A DNA stretch of 64,000 bases, from contig JAJKFL010000330.1 of NCBI GenBank assembly GCA_021186555.1, forward strand, positions 30,916,944-30,980,943, given 5' to 3'. Each line of letters begins with the position of its first letter. Position 1 is the first letter of the stretch. A model generated the notes under the pieces. That model worked only from the letters and a program-made list of their open reading frames with translations, searched no databases and was not told the DNA's origin. The position numbers and the translations under genes were made by a program. Below, in pieces: positions 23,110 through 33,599 of this stretch. Source of the stretch: Reticulitermes speratus (taxonomy: Eukaryota > Arthropoda > Insecta > Blattodea > Rhinotermitidae).

Positions 23110-24600
23110 CCCTATTATTATGTTTAAACTAAGCAATCGCTACTTCTTCAAGGTTAAACATCAGTAAGGAGCCTTTGTGGGTGTTCAAGCTCCTACTGAC
23201 ACGTACACACAAGCCACAAACCCGTTTAGGTGCATGATTTAATTGCATATGCTCAAAACAGTCTATGAGAAGCAAAAGAGAAAGGCCTTTGTATTCACCG
23301 CCCTAAAAGGTTCAAATCCCACTTAGAAACAGCTCGTAACCACACTTCAGGCTCAAATTGTTTATACATAGAAACCACACCAACAGGGGAGGAAATGAAC
23401 CTTGTTTGTTTCAGGAAACACTTATAATTTACTAATTCTCTTCCACCTATTGGGTTTATGTAAAGCTGTAGCTTTCCACGTGCGTTCGAAAAGAATCTGT
23501 TTAGAACATCATACAGGTCACTGATTATCCTAAATTATTCCTTATGGTTTTCCTCACTCAACCTAGTAAGGTGATATCATAAAATGAATTATATGTTTTT
23601 TTTAATTCCTTATCAATACGCCTTGTATTCTATCGGAACTTAGCCTTTGTAATAATATATAATTATATAGAGTCATTACTTTATCTGACCAACTTCGTTT
23701 GTCACTTCCTGCCGCTCTTTCAATGTGCGTATGGGCGGCCGGCCCGTATGGGGGCTATGGTTCATACGATAAGCGAGCCGCCAGGATATGACAGAAGATA
23801 TATGTAAGATAAAACAATTCAATAGATTCTTCAAGCTTCAAGATACATAAAATGAAATAATGTCACTCAGTACGGATGTATGGTTTAGTATTGACATAAA
23901 ATTTACACCAAGCTACAAATATATGAATTAATGGTAGGCTATAGCTTGATTAAAGTAAATATTGGCACAGAACCAAAAATTATTAAAACTTAAGCCTGCA
24001 TAGGCTATATAAAACCCGAGTTTTATTAATATTTAGAGCAAATAATCACACAGAGCAGGCTTCTTCGTGAGAAATTACAAATTGATCATTTAGTCAACAA
24101 ATTTCCCTCCCTGTATGGAAAGTTTCATTTTCATTTTCAAAATTGTTTGTCACTGGTTCCTGTTTTAGATCGTTAAATTTCAGTCCAATATTTTTATAAA
24201 ATGTTTAAGATCCATTTTAATATTATTCACCCCTATGTCCTCCAAGTGGTCCCTTATTTTAAGGTTTTTCGATTAAAATCCTGTATGCATTTCTCTTGAT
24301 TGACTTGATTATCCAAAGGGACTTTTATGCCATTTAACCATTAAGAAATGTAATACTCCAATCTGTTGAACACAAAGACAGTGAATGAAATAATCTACAA
24401 CTTGTTATAGAAAGAAGAGTTCCATGTAGTTTGAAGGTTCCCTGCATTTTACGCAGCTAATCAGCTGTTTTTCCAGTCACGCAACCAAAGCTTTCTGTAT
24501 CCTCTTGTCTGTTGGGACAAGCTAGAGAGTGCCGTCTGCTGAGGTCTATGCCTTCAGTGCTCCAGGTTGTAGTACAGTGTATTACAGTTGAATGTGCAGT
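23110..24600. other. No recognisable feature
   Basis: No transposon ends, tRNA-like boxes or protein signature recognised. Confidence 0.45.
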
Positions 24601-24618
24601 AGTGATGTCTTATACATA

Positions 24619-24696
24619 CAGAGTGGCGCAAAAATCGCTTGACGCTCGATGTTTTGCATATTGCTTGTAGTGTAAAGTGGCTTTTGTGCCACTCTG
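24619..24696. mobile_element. 78-bp MITE (family M2)
   Basis: Ends CAGAGTGGCGCAAAA and complement TTTTGTGCCACTCTG, TA on both sides (24617-24618, 24697-24698). It contains TCGCTTGACGCTCGA. A second copy is at 52920-52997. Confidence 0.8.
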
Positions 24697-24924
24697 TATA
24701 ATAATAATAATAATAATAATAAAGTCGTGTGCGGAAAATAACAAATATTTTCGTAAAATTGTAGAGTGAAAAGTGAAGATGTTAGGTTGGTGTCCGTGAA
24801 ATTATTGTTTGTCAGATGTTTGTGTGTGAAAGGGAGTTGTAAACACAGGGGAAAGTTAAATTTAAAATATAAATCGGAAGTAAATATTTTTACTATTAAC
24901 TTTTACGGATATTCTTATATTTGC

Positions 24925-24960
<36 letters not shown>
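24697..24960. repeat. Two (AAT)n microsatellites
   Basis: AAT runs at 24697-24722 and 24924-24960, separated by AT-rich DNA; the first abuts the MITE. Confidence 0.85.
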
Positions 24961-24962
<2 letters not shown>

Positions 24963-24969
24963 CACTAAT

Positions 24970-25640
24970 ATAAGCATTTAAGAAATCTCGGGATGGATAG
25001 AGGTTGTCCCGACTAATTTCATCGTGGTTTTCCTCTCGCCTTCTAGAAAACCTTCGGATTACAGCTTCGATTAACCTACAGTCGATTTTTTTCGAATTAT
25101 TTCCAATTTTTTAATTTATCGATACTACATAAATGACGTTATATTCCGATATAACAAAATCATCATAAATCGAAAAAATGTGTAAAGTTCAGCGTATAAA
25201 AACGTAACCGAAATTATTTGAGTTACAAATTACAGTAAGTAATATGTATCCAGAAAGCAAAGTCATGAAATATTTTTACCACTTAAAAAAATAAGAACAA
25301 ACAATTTTCACACTTTCCTTCAGCCTTTTATGTATGTATTCAGTCAGGCCGGCGAACTTCATAAAATTAAATACCAAAAAGCTTAACAGAGAATAAAGTA
25401 GTGTATGTGCGGAAAGAAGATGCCTACAAGTTGAAACCTACTTTGCAGGACATGATTTCACTAGAGTAGCACCAACGCCTGTAAATGGGAGTGGTCAGGT
25501 AAGTCCTGTTTTATTTAATAGCTTAGTTATTCCCTTTGAGTTACAATAACTGCGGACAAAACTCTATAGTGCAGGTTTTGTTTGTCGTTTGGCACAAATA
25601 TTACGTATTATGGTGACTTGGAGGGAGGATAGATGTTCTT
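24970..25640. other. No recognisable feature
   Basis: AT-rich DNA, nothing recognised. Confidence 0.45.
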
Positions 25641-25644
25641 AGTA

Positions 25645-25722
25645 CAGGGCATACACAAACGAATGGTGCGGATTTAATAGTGTTCACTATTAAAACCGCA
25701 CCATTCTTTTGTGTATGCCCTG
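25645..25722. mobile_element. 78-bp MITE (family M1)
   Basis: Ends CAGGGCATACACAAACGAAT and complement, GGTGCGG inward, TA on both sides. The loop region contains AATAGTG and its complement, so almost the whole element is a hairpin. Confidence 0.85.
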
Positions 25723-25729
25723 TATATGT

Positions 25730-26250
25730 TCTGAATATTTCCCATTGTTTGTAGTTCGTATTGTATGAAGTAACGGGGAAAAGCTCCTCTGTTTTAGTAC
25801 GTAATCCTTCGTTTCAGTTGCCAATACAAAACCACAGAATTTACGTCCTGTGAAAAAAAAGTATGGACTATAGAAAATTTTGAACTCTGCAAATTTTATT
25901 ATCCATAAATTTGTTGTTCAAAATAAGCCTACTTATTTCTTGTTACCGTTGTTACAATATTTGAAATTTACTTCATTTTTCGAAGAATTGTTCAAGCATA
26001 CCCTGTATTCTGTTCACTCTACAATTATACAACCTACTTTGTGTTCTTTGTATTTGGTTTTATACCAAAATTGTCACTGGACAAAACATAGCTCCTTTAT
26101 TCTTTATGATGTTAAAAATGATAAACAAATGTTCGAAAAACATGCACGTAGAGATAAGTATAAAATATTCCTCCCTCCCAAAAGAAAATTTCCTACCTAC
26201 CGTTAAGACATAAATGGTAATATTCTGTCAATACTCCGTAAAAATAATTT
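25730..26250. other. No recognisable gene
   Basis: A 108-codon plus-strand frame (25880-26206) is AT-driven (rich in F, L, Y and K), has no recognised motif, and is probably chance. Confidence 0.45.
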
Positions 26251-26257
26251 TAATTAA

Positions 26258-26491
26258 CCCTTTAAAAATCAATCTTATCGTACACGATGTTCAGATATTT
26301 AATTCCTACCGCACAGTAAACACGCTTCATCTCGGTTATAAAAACCAATCAGTTAAACCAGTTAAAGGGAATCAAATCTATTTGTTCTCTGATCCGAACA
26401 AAACCGATAAATTCACACTGTGGGCAAAATTAATAATTGTTTTAACGTTGGAGTCTGTTGGTACGTAAAGTAACTACTGGTCTTTAAAGGG
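26258..26491. mobile_element. 234-bp MITE with TTAA duplication (piggyBac-like)
   Basis: TTAA at 26254-26257 and 26492-26495 flanks inverted ends CCCTTTAAA and TTTAAAGGG. A TTAA duplication with a CCC start is the piggyBac pattern. The interior holds one copy of the unit that is tandemly expanded at 2276-2735 (CCTACCGCACAGTAAACACG, GTTCTCTGATCCGAAC, CACTGTGGGCA). Confidence 0.7.
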
Positions 26492-26516
26492 TTAAGAATA
26501 TTTTAGCCATATATTT

Positions 26517-26547
<31 letters not shown>
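26517..26547. repeat. (TA)n microsatellite
   Basis: About 14 uninterrupted TA repeats. Confidence 0.85.
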
Positions 26548-26549
26548 CC

Positions 26550-27290
26550 CAGAGAATATTTCTTGTGCAATAAATTAAGTTTATTTTAAGTGATATTCCA
26601 GATTACGGCTGAGATATGACATACATACAAAAATCAGTTACGAAGGTTCATTTGCACATATAGGCGACAGGTAACCCATTTCAAAAAAAAACTATTTGTT
26701 TTGGTACACAATTATTTATTTTAAAAACGCTACTTTTCAATGTTACAAAAATTATATTTTATTCATTACAATTGGCCATAGGAAATTTGTAGGCTATAAG
26801 GAAATATTACGCTGTGTGTTTTTCTTTTAATATCCCTTACTCTCTAAAAATTTCTTCGTAATAATTTTTAAAGTTTCCGAAACATCTGCTCAACTACAAT
26901 ATTGGTGCTACACCCGTACAGAGGGGCTCCAAATTTCTTGAACTATTTCCCTTAGGTAAACATATTCGTATCACAAGAAATCGGGTCCCCGGGTGAGTGC
27001 GGTCGATTCAGCCGCCAGGCCCTTCCCTCGCACACTGTCTAGTCTCTACTGCACGTACGTCTGTCGCTCCATTCAGTAGCGGCCACTCTGAAGCGTAAAT
27101 GAGCGAACATTGTGCTAAGACAGAATATGGCGTTACGCAGTCCCTATGTTAAATACATTACACTGAAAACAGCAAGCAGCACTGGGAACCATTCACTGTC
27201 AGTACTGTTCCTATATTAATTGTGGTATGTGGGTAAATCCTACAGGCCGAAAACTATAAATATCCTAAATTATAATTATAAATAAAATAA
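26550..27290. other. No recognisable feature
   Basis: A GC-richer patch at 26985-27090 (GGGTCCCCGGGTGAGTGCGG) has no recognised identity. The rest is AT-rich. Confidence 0.45.
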
Positions 27291-27645
27291 AATTATAAAT
27301 AAAATAAAGATGGTCAGGTACCTGACCATCTTCAGGGGTATACTACATTAAATTGCGTAGTCCATATGTTAAACACACATAAGATATGAGCCTATAAGGT
27401 CTCGTCGTATATAAAGTTTTTCACAAGTCACTAAAAATCACTAAAAACTTGTTTAAAAAATAGTCAACATTGTTTATATACGACGAGGCCTTATAGGCTC
27501 ATATCTTATGTGTGTTTAACATATGGACTACGCAATTTAATGTAGTATACCCCTGAAGATGGTCAGGTACCTGACCGAAACATGTCGGGTTAATTAATCT
27601 ACTATTAAAGTTTTTTTTAATAGTGAGTGTGCATCAAGTTGGTTT
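27290..27645. mobile_element. Penelope-like palindromic unit
   Basis: Arms of about 105 bp at 27310-27418 (minus) and 27472-27576 (plus) are near-perfect inverted copies: GTATACTACATTAAATTGCG, TAGTCCATATGTTAAACACA, CATAAGATATGAGCC, TATAAGG and CTCGTCGTATATA with complements. They are separated by about 50 bp. The right arm continues through a complete hammerhead-like motif; the left arm stops exactly after the hairpin stem, just before the GAAA. A related but more diverged unit is at 50650-51260. Confidence 0.7.
27550..27589 (+). ncRNA. Hammerhead-ribozyme-like motif, intact core
   Basis: Stem I ACCC/GGGT; CTGAAGA; extra T; stem II GGTCAG-GTAC-CTGACC; GAAA; palindromic stem III ACATGT; C at the cleavage position. 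The homologous copy at 51137-51176 has GGTAAG-GTAC-CTTACC, a C-G to A-T change on both sides of stem II that keeps pairing. Confidence 0.7.
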
Positions 27646-27664
27646 TAATTTTAATTTCAATTTA

Positions 27665-28240
27665 TAAATATCCTGTTATTATATGTGGGTGTGAAACTCG
27701 GTCTTTCACTATGGAATAGAACGTAGACGAAGGGCACTTGATTAGGGAGTGCTGAAGGATGATATTTGGAACTAACAGGAGGTATATAAAGGCTATATAC
27801 ACACATAACGAGAACCTTCCTATTCTGAATTATTTATTATTTATGATTAGGGAGATGACATCAAGTAGAATGAGCTGAGCCGGACATGTAGCATGTATGG
27901 GGATGTAAAAAATTAATAGAAAATTCCTTGAACTTCACTTTATACTCACCGTGCATCTTTGTATAATTGATTATTTCTACCAACAAATGCACCAGGACAA
28001 GTTTGTCACTGTTTTCTTTATTGAAATATAATTGCCGAAATACGTATTGGGGCACTCTTTCAATAAAGAAAACAGTGACAAACTTGTCTTGGTGCATTTG
28101 TTGGTAGAAATAATCAATTAGAAAATTCCTTGTTGGAAACATGGGAAATAAGATATGTAATTTAAAAGACAGCATAAATTGTGGGATAATATTGAAATAG
28201 GTCTTAAATAAATTTTATGAGGATATATAAATGGTTTGAG
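27665..28240 (+). pseudogene. RTE-like LINE relic with hairpin insertion
   Basis: Conceptual translation gives the family blocks in order: CGCETRSFTME, then RMIFGTNRRY, then TSSRMS, AGHVACMG, then (after the insertion) KFLVGNMGNKI and LKDSI. Stops and frame changes are frequent. The insertion at 27931-28118 sits between two copies of the same 14 bases, so the relic reads through when the insertion is ignored. Confidence 0.65.
27931..28118. mobile_element. 188-bp hairpin insertion with 14-bp target duplication
   Basis: TAGAAAATTCCTTG at 27917-27930 and again at 28119-28132 flanks an almost perfect hairpin: arms at 27951-28023 and 28050-28118 include AATTGATTATTTCTACCAAC, AAATGCACCA and GACAAGTTTGTCACTGTTTT with complements. 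The short centre holds GCCGAAATACGTATTGGGGC, resembling the 3' half of the hammerhead motif with a palindromic ATACGTAT. I interpret it as a short Penelope-like insertion. Confidence 0.65.
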
Positions 28241-28446
28241 TGTCGTCTCCTAAATATGGTAATAATAGTTCCAGTAAAATAAAGTTTGGAAATATGTTCA
28301 CAGTGTGAACAACTCTCAGGGTCCCATGCAGGTTTCGGCACAGTAGATTTAGTTACTTAGCAAATATGACTAGTTGTGCTGTTATTCTTGTATTCATGTA
28401 TGTACATATTATCCCGTCCGCATAAAGATATATAAATACATATATG

Positions 28447-28990
28447 TTGCCGATCCCAGTGGCAGCGCGGTCTAAGGCGTGGGTCTTCGGCCGCTCGCTT
28501 ACTGGGATCGTGGTTTCGAATCCCACCGGGGCATGGATGTTTGTGTTGTGTTTGTTGTAAAGACGGTAGCATGGAACGTAAAGTGACATGAAGTACGAAA
28601 AGGATTTAAATAGTGCAAAAATGGATCAAATGGGGAAAACCCCGGAGAGGCAAAAAAAAATAATCCCACCGGGGGCATGGATGTTTGTGTTGTGTTTGTT
28701 GAAAGGACGGTAACATGAAAGGTAAAGTGACATGAAGGACGAAAAGGATTTAAACAGTACAAAAATGGATCAAAGGGGAAAAAAACCCGGACAGGCAAAA
28801 AAAAAAATCCCGCCAGGGGCATAGATATCTGTCTGTTGTGTTCGTTGTGTGTTTTGTAGTTAGAGGCCTTTGCGACGAGCTGATCGCTCTTCCAGAGGAG
28901 TCCTACCGGGTGTGTGTGTGTGTAATTGTGTGAGATCTAGGAACCTCAACAATAAGGCTGCTTAGGTCCGAGTGGGGCTGTTGCGCTACA
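28447..28990 (+). mobile_element. Composite SINE A: one head, three tails
   Basis: A tRNA-like head (GCCGATCCCAGTGGCAGCGC; B box GGTTTCGAATCCCACCG) is followed by the short tail type (GACATGAAG, ATGGATCAAATGGGG, A tail to 28660). A second short tail follows, starting again at the B-box end (ATCCCACCGGGGGCATGGAT, to about 28807). Third comes the long tail type (starting ATCCCGCCAGGGGCATAGAT, AGGCCTTTGCGACGAGCTGA, CCAGAGGAGTCCTACC). Each junction lies in the ATCCCRCC segment after an A run. Confidence 0.85.
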
Positions 28991-28999
28991 AAAAAAGTA

Positions 29000-29390
29000 A
29001 ATCACTGGCCTCTTGAAAAAATGCCTTCTTCAGAAAGTAATATTCATTTACGTTGTCAAGAAATTTTAGCGTATTACGTTACTCACAAAAGCCCTCCACT
29101 GGCCTCTACCTTGAACCAGGTTAAACCCAGTTCACCTCACCACACCCCTCTTCTTTTCCAATGAACCACAATGCCCTTTAGTTTAACCTTTTAAGACATC
29201 AAACAACTGCTCTAGTTGTTACTGTCAGTCGCTCTGTAACTGAACTAAATGCCACCTCGCATGTACACACCGTTGCATTAGAGAAGAAATTTATATACAA
29301 CCCCTATAACAAGACTAATTTTATGACCGATAATGTGTCATGACGTCACGACTTTTTTCACGGAAAGAAGTCCTTTTTACGTATTTACAC
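29000..29390. other. No recognisable feature
   Basis: No repeat family or coding signal recognised between the composite SINE and repeat C. Confidence 0.4.
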
Positions 29391-29395
29391 ATGGG

Positions 29396-29615
29396 GGCGA
29401 GGTTTTCAACACCCGTCCAGACCGGCCTGGGACCCACCCAGCCTCCTATAAAATGGGTACCGGGTCTCTTTCCCGGGGGTACATCGGCCGGGGCATGGAG
29501 TTGGCTACCCACCCCATCTAGTGACAGAGTTAAAGAAAAAGTAGAGCTATCCCTCTACTCCCCCTCTGGGCCTTCATGGTCTGTTCCAGGGAGACCTTTA
29601 CCTTTACCTTTTACA
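29396..29615 (+). mobile_element. SINE-like repeat family C, copy 1
   Basis: Landmarks are GTCCAGACCGGCCTGGGACC, CACCCAGCCTCCTATAAAAT, ACATCGGCCGGGGCATGG, CACCCCATCTAG, CTCCCCCTCTGGGCCTTCAT, and a 3' run of GACCTTTACCTTTACC. Other copies are at 50405-50600, 60465-60675, 62535-62735 and 63850-63985. The head shows no clear tRNA boxes. The short TTTACC tail suggests mobilisation by a LINE. Confidence 0.7.
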
Positions 29616-29619
29616 TATA

Positions 29620-31160
29620 TGACAAGTACATTTTCGAAACAGTTCCACCTGAAGAATAAATATGTAATTTAATTGAATGTTTTAATGGAGAAAAAGAGTA
29701 GGAGACAAAGGTAGGAAATGGATAAATGAAAGGGTAAAGGCTGGATATACGATAGAGGCAAGCCTTCTTTGAATATCAACAGGATTTTTCCAGTGGTATG
29801 TCCTATTCTTGATAAGGTTATAAGGGTCAAGTGTATGTATAAATCGTGTGTGTATGAATTTGTAGGCATTGCATCAGGTTGTAAAAGAAGCTACATTCTT
29901 TTATTTGCGTGAAACTCTAATAATAACTGAAATTGCGTCTAATCCTGTGTTCATCAACTGAACATCACGCATAATTCGTATGATCTTATAGAACAGTTAG
30001 AAAATTCGTTGACTAAAAACCACATTGAATACGAACGAATTATAATGGAGTTCTGGGGGAAAAAATATGTTCCTGTGACCCGAATATTCATAATATTGTT
30101 GCGTAATACTGGGAAACAAACTCCAAATAAAGATTTTCTATGTTCGTTTTTATTTTGTAACACATAATTACAATTTACCTTTGAAATTATATTCTCCTGG
30201 TATTGAAACATATGTGTGAGTGTACCAAGAGGAATGGGAGTGGGATGTAGCGTCAACAGAGGAAAACGACTAATCGATGCTGGGCTTGTGCAAACCTATA
30301 TTAAAGGATAAAGGTTACCGCTAGACTTTAGGAAATAACACTACAGAAAGATAACAATACATCAAGACAACTACTGTTGTGTGGTAAAAATAGCGCACAC
30401 TTCTGCACTATGTTCGACAGATCTGAAAGATCTACTGGAATATAAATCCTTATCCCACAATGAATGAGGACGTCTTACTGGCTACTGTGTTATTGCATGT
30501 ACCACTTACTTTAACTTTAAAATGTTCCACATTTTGCCTCCGTAGTGGTTTTGCGAGATTCTTTTAATTCTCAGAAAAAAAACATCAATTATTTCCTTAA
30601 GCGTCATTAACATCTGTATCTGTGTAAAGATGATACACTATTGATTTGAGTTTAAAGTTAATTTTTTTGCACATTAGTTAGGTACGAACCACTGTGCCGG
30701 ATTTAAATTATGCCTATTAATCTTCTGGGATCTCTCGTTTTGTAAACACTGCTCGTGTTATCTTACTCGCCCGGTAGAGGCGCTGCTGCCGTAAGGTGGG
30801 CGGACATGTTGTAACAGAGAGAGACTAGCCTAACGTCTAACATAATCCCTTCTTGTAAGGACGGAGAGAAACATGCATGATAGAGACAAATTAGCCTCAC
30901 GTCTAACCTAAACTCCTCTCTTGATGGCGCTAGAAAAGAAAGATCCACATTCTGGATATAAACTGAAAAACGAATCATACTCTAACCCGGAGAACTACAA
31001 GAAGAAATAAAATTCGAAATGAATTCTTAAAGCAAATCCCTTAGAAAGATATGAAATTTTATATTTTCTTTTCCGTACATTATAATCCATGTCTGTAATT
31101 TTAACCAAAAAAAATGCCCACAATTGTTTCAATTCACAATAATATTTTTAAAACACTAAA
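29620..31160. other. No recognisable gene; short duplication
   Basis: Mainly AT-rich. At 30818-30867 and 30878-30927 a roughly 48-bp segment is imperfectly duplicated (AGAGAGACTAGCCTAACGTC and AGAGACAAATTAGCCTCACG). Confidence 0.45.
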
Positions 31161-31162
31161 AT

Positions 31163-31201
31163 TCCTAGGTGATTCGGACATTAATAGTCCATCATCGGGG
31201 A
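31163..31201 (-). ncRNA. Hammerhead-like relic
   Basis: Minus strand: CCGATGAT, stem GGAC/GTCC, GAAT. The order matches the other motifs, but two core bases have changed (CTGA to CCGA, GAAA to GAAT). Confidence 0.35.
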
Positions 31202-31204
31202 GCA

Positions 31205-32785
31205 AAATCCAAGCTTTACTATTTCCCAAACTCATGGAAAGTAGCTAAGATTCTGATGGGCCCTAAATCAATTTAGAACAAAGAAGACCCTAAAAAGTAC
31301 ACAGCGTTCATAGTGAGTGTTATCAGGAAATTTTCGGATGTACAGTGGAACCTCGAACTTCGAACACAATCCGTTCCAGGAGACGGTTCGACTTTCAAGT
31401 TGTTCGACTTTCGAGTTAAATTTCCACCATAAGAAATAATGTAAATTGAATTAATCCGTTCCAGACCCCCAAAATTTAACCAATATAAAACATTTTAAGT
31501 GCCTATTTCAAAAAATCATAATGATAAAACAAGTATATTTAATTTCAATAATTGAAGATTTTTATTTATAATAGTACATAAATAAAAAATATTGTATAAT
31601 AATCAATCAATAATAATAGTAGGAGGGATATTACTGTTCACTGGAAGGTGAATTACCCTTCTTTCATCTGGACCGAGCAGAGAGAGAAGGCGACCACGTG
31701 ACGACCACGTGATTCTTTGTTCGACTTTCGAGTTTTTGTTCGAGTTTCAAAACCGGAATTTCCTCGAATTTTTTGTTCGAGTTTCAATTTGTTCGAACAT
31801 CAAACCGTTCGAAGTTCTAGGGTCTACTGTAATTTAAAAGAAATGTGTGCAGTATCTTCTTCGCCGTACCTTATTAATTCTAGCAAAATTATACGAGTGT
31901 GAGGTCAAGCTTTCCATTGCTTGCCTACTAACAAAATGGATCGAACACATAACTCATTGACGCAATCATAACAAAGCGACGCTAACATTCTATCTAGACA
32001 TAAAACATGCACTCGAACGAGGTCTGGCAGGCAGACCAAATAAAAAAATTGCGTGACAAGTATATATCCCGCTTTCACTGATAAAATTTATTCATAGCGA
32101 ACACGGAAATCGAAAGTACTTGAGAGCAGTCATGAATGCCTCATCTAGTATTAGAAAAGTGACGACCGTAGACCCACAAGTGTGCATTGTAGGCCCAAGT
32201 GTCTTTAATGATTACGTGAATGGTTTTTTTTCCCTTTAATTACAAAATACTAAGTTGCACAGATGTACAACTGGGTCCAAAGCTTTAATCCTTCAATTCC
32301 AGCCTTTGTGCAATGTACGGACCTTCAATTATTCACCTTTTGTCTGTGTCATTGCACCGTACGTTTGTGAATACATTCACGGTTACTACAAATTTAAAAC
32401 CCCTCCGTTGTGAGTAGTACTTGGAATTTAAACCCCAGAACCACTGAAAGTTTAAACAAAAAACATATCGTATATTGTATTACAGGATATTATACGCAGC
32501 CTCCAGTTTTGTTAAACAAGTGACGAAAAAGTTCAAATGCAAGACTATCGATAATTAGGCCCACCAATTCCTGATCTCCACGCGAAATGGAGATTGTCCC
32601 TTTTATCATGTCCCCCGATCATAATAGCTGTCGTAGGATATGCAGCAGGCGGATACAGGGTTTGTACATATCATAAATCTGTCGTGCTTAGAGCCACGAA
32701 ATAAACAATTACACTTCAGAACACTTCAACAAATATAACCGGAAAAACCCGAGTTCAAACACCTAGGAGTCACATAGTTCAACAC
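31205..32785 (+). pseudogene. Jockey-like LINE reverse transcriptase relic, split
   Basis: Conceptual translation, ignoring stops, gives blocks of a Jockey-type reverse transcriptase in order: YYFPNSWKVAKILMGPK then NKEDPKKYTAF (31225-31310); FYLDIKHALERGLA (motif A region, near 31989-32030); LISYLIPLSLIKFIHS and NRKYL (near 32050-32130); TTVDPQVCIVGPSVFNDYVNG (the GVPQGSVLGPLLFNIYVND block, 32160-32223); and PEKPEFKHLGVT (32740-32776). The catalytic D-D motif was not found, and the relic is heavily decayed. A MITE at 31343-31829 interrupts it and a SINE is inserted at its 3' part. I did not separate Jockey from close relatives. Confidence 0.65.
31343..31829. mobile_element. 487-bp pogo/Tigger-like MITE
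   Basis: Ends CAGTGGAACCTCGAACTTCG and the complement GTTCGAAGTTCTAGGGTCTA-CTG, flanked by TA at 31341-31342 and 31830-31831. Subterminal repeats of GTTCGACTTTCGAGTT occur in both halves. The CAGTGGAACCTCG start is typical of pogo/Tigger-type elements. No transposase is present. Confidence 0.8.
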
Positions 32786-32787
32786 AT

Positions 32788-33048
32788 TTTTTTCCAATGG
32801 CGCAACAGTCCTTACAGGTCCAGGGCCTCCTTATTTTCGAGGCTTCACTATCATACTCACTTAGACACACCACTCTCGACAGGACTCCTCTGGACGAGTA
32901 ATCAGCTCGACGCAGAGACCTCTACCTGACAACACACAACACTCACAACAGACAGACATCCATGCCCCCGGCGGGATTCGAACCAACAATTCCAACAAGC
33001 TAACGGACTCAGACCCACGCCTTAGACCGCGCGGAAACTGAAGTCGGC
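32788..33048 (-). mobile_element. SINE family A with perfect 12-bp duplication
   Basis: Antisense copy: T run at 32788, tail block, CCAGAGGAGTCCTGTCGAGA on the minus strand, B box GGTTCGAATCCCGCCG, damaged head. AGTTCAACACAT at 32776-32787 and 33049-33060 is the target duplication. The insertion lies in the Jockey-like relic. Confidence 0.9.
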
Positions 33049-33352
33049 AGTTCAACACATTACACTTTTAATGTATAATTAGATATATATTTTGTGCTAA
33101 AGGAAGTGCATTAAAGGATAGGACATTTATTTTTTTTAATGGCTCGACAGCCCCTTTGGGGGCCTAGGCCGCCTCATTTTTTTTTCGAGGCTTCACGATC
33201 ACATAGTTTAAACACACCTTCACTCGGTAGGACTCCTCTGGACCAGTGGTCAGCCCGTCGCAGAGACCTCTACCTGACAACACACAACACTCACAAGAGA
33301 CAGACATCCATGCCCCGGTGGGATTATTATTATTATTATTTACTGCAATTGG

Positions 33353-33499
33353 GTTTTCACCCGGTGGCAGTAGTCCTTACACTAGTACACACAATACAAA
33401 TGTTTTCACCCGGTGGCAGTAGTCCTTACACTAGTACACACAATACAAATGTTTTCACCCGGTGGCAGTAGTCCTTACACTAGTACACACAATACAAAT
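33353..33499 (-). repeat. Three 49-bp repeats at the LINE 3' end
   Basis: TTTTCACCCGGTGGCAGTAG followed by TCCTTACACTAGTACACACA starts at 33353, 33402 and 33451. The three copies are practically identical. They lie at the extreme 3' end of the LINE, where the reverse transcriptase must recognise its RNA. Confidence 0.85.
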
Positions 33500-33599
33500 G
33501 GACATATAAATATACATAAAATTAACAATACAAAACAAACTATACACAATTACAAAACAAAATACATACAATAAATACAAGTACACACATTATAACACC

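Noticed and set aside
25880..26206. 108-codon plus-strand frame
   Set aside because: AT-driven composition, no motif, no splice or promoter context.
29340..29672. 110-codon frame rich in Pro, Gly and Ser
   Set aside because: It lies within repeat family C and follows its sequence; other copies do not keep the frame.
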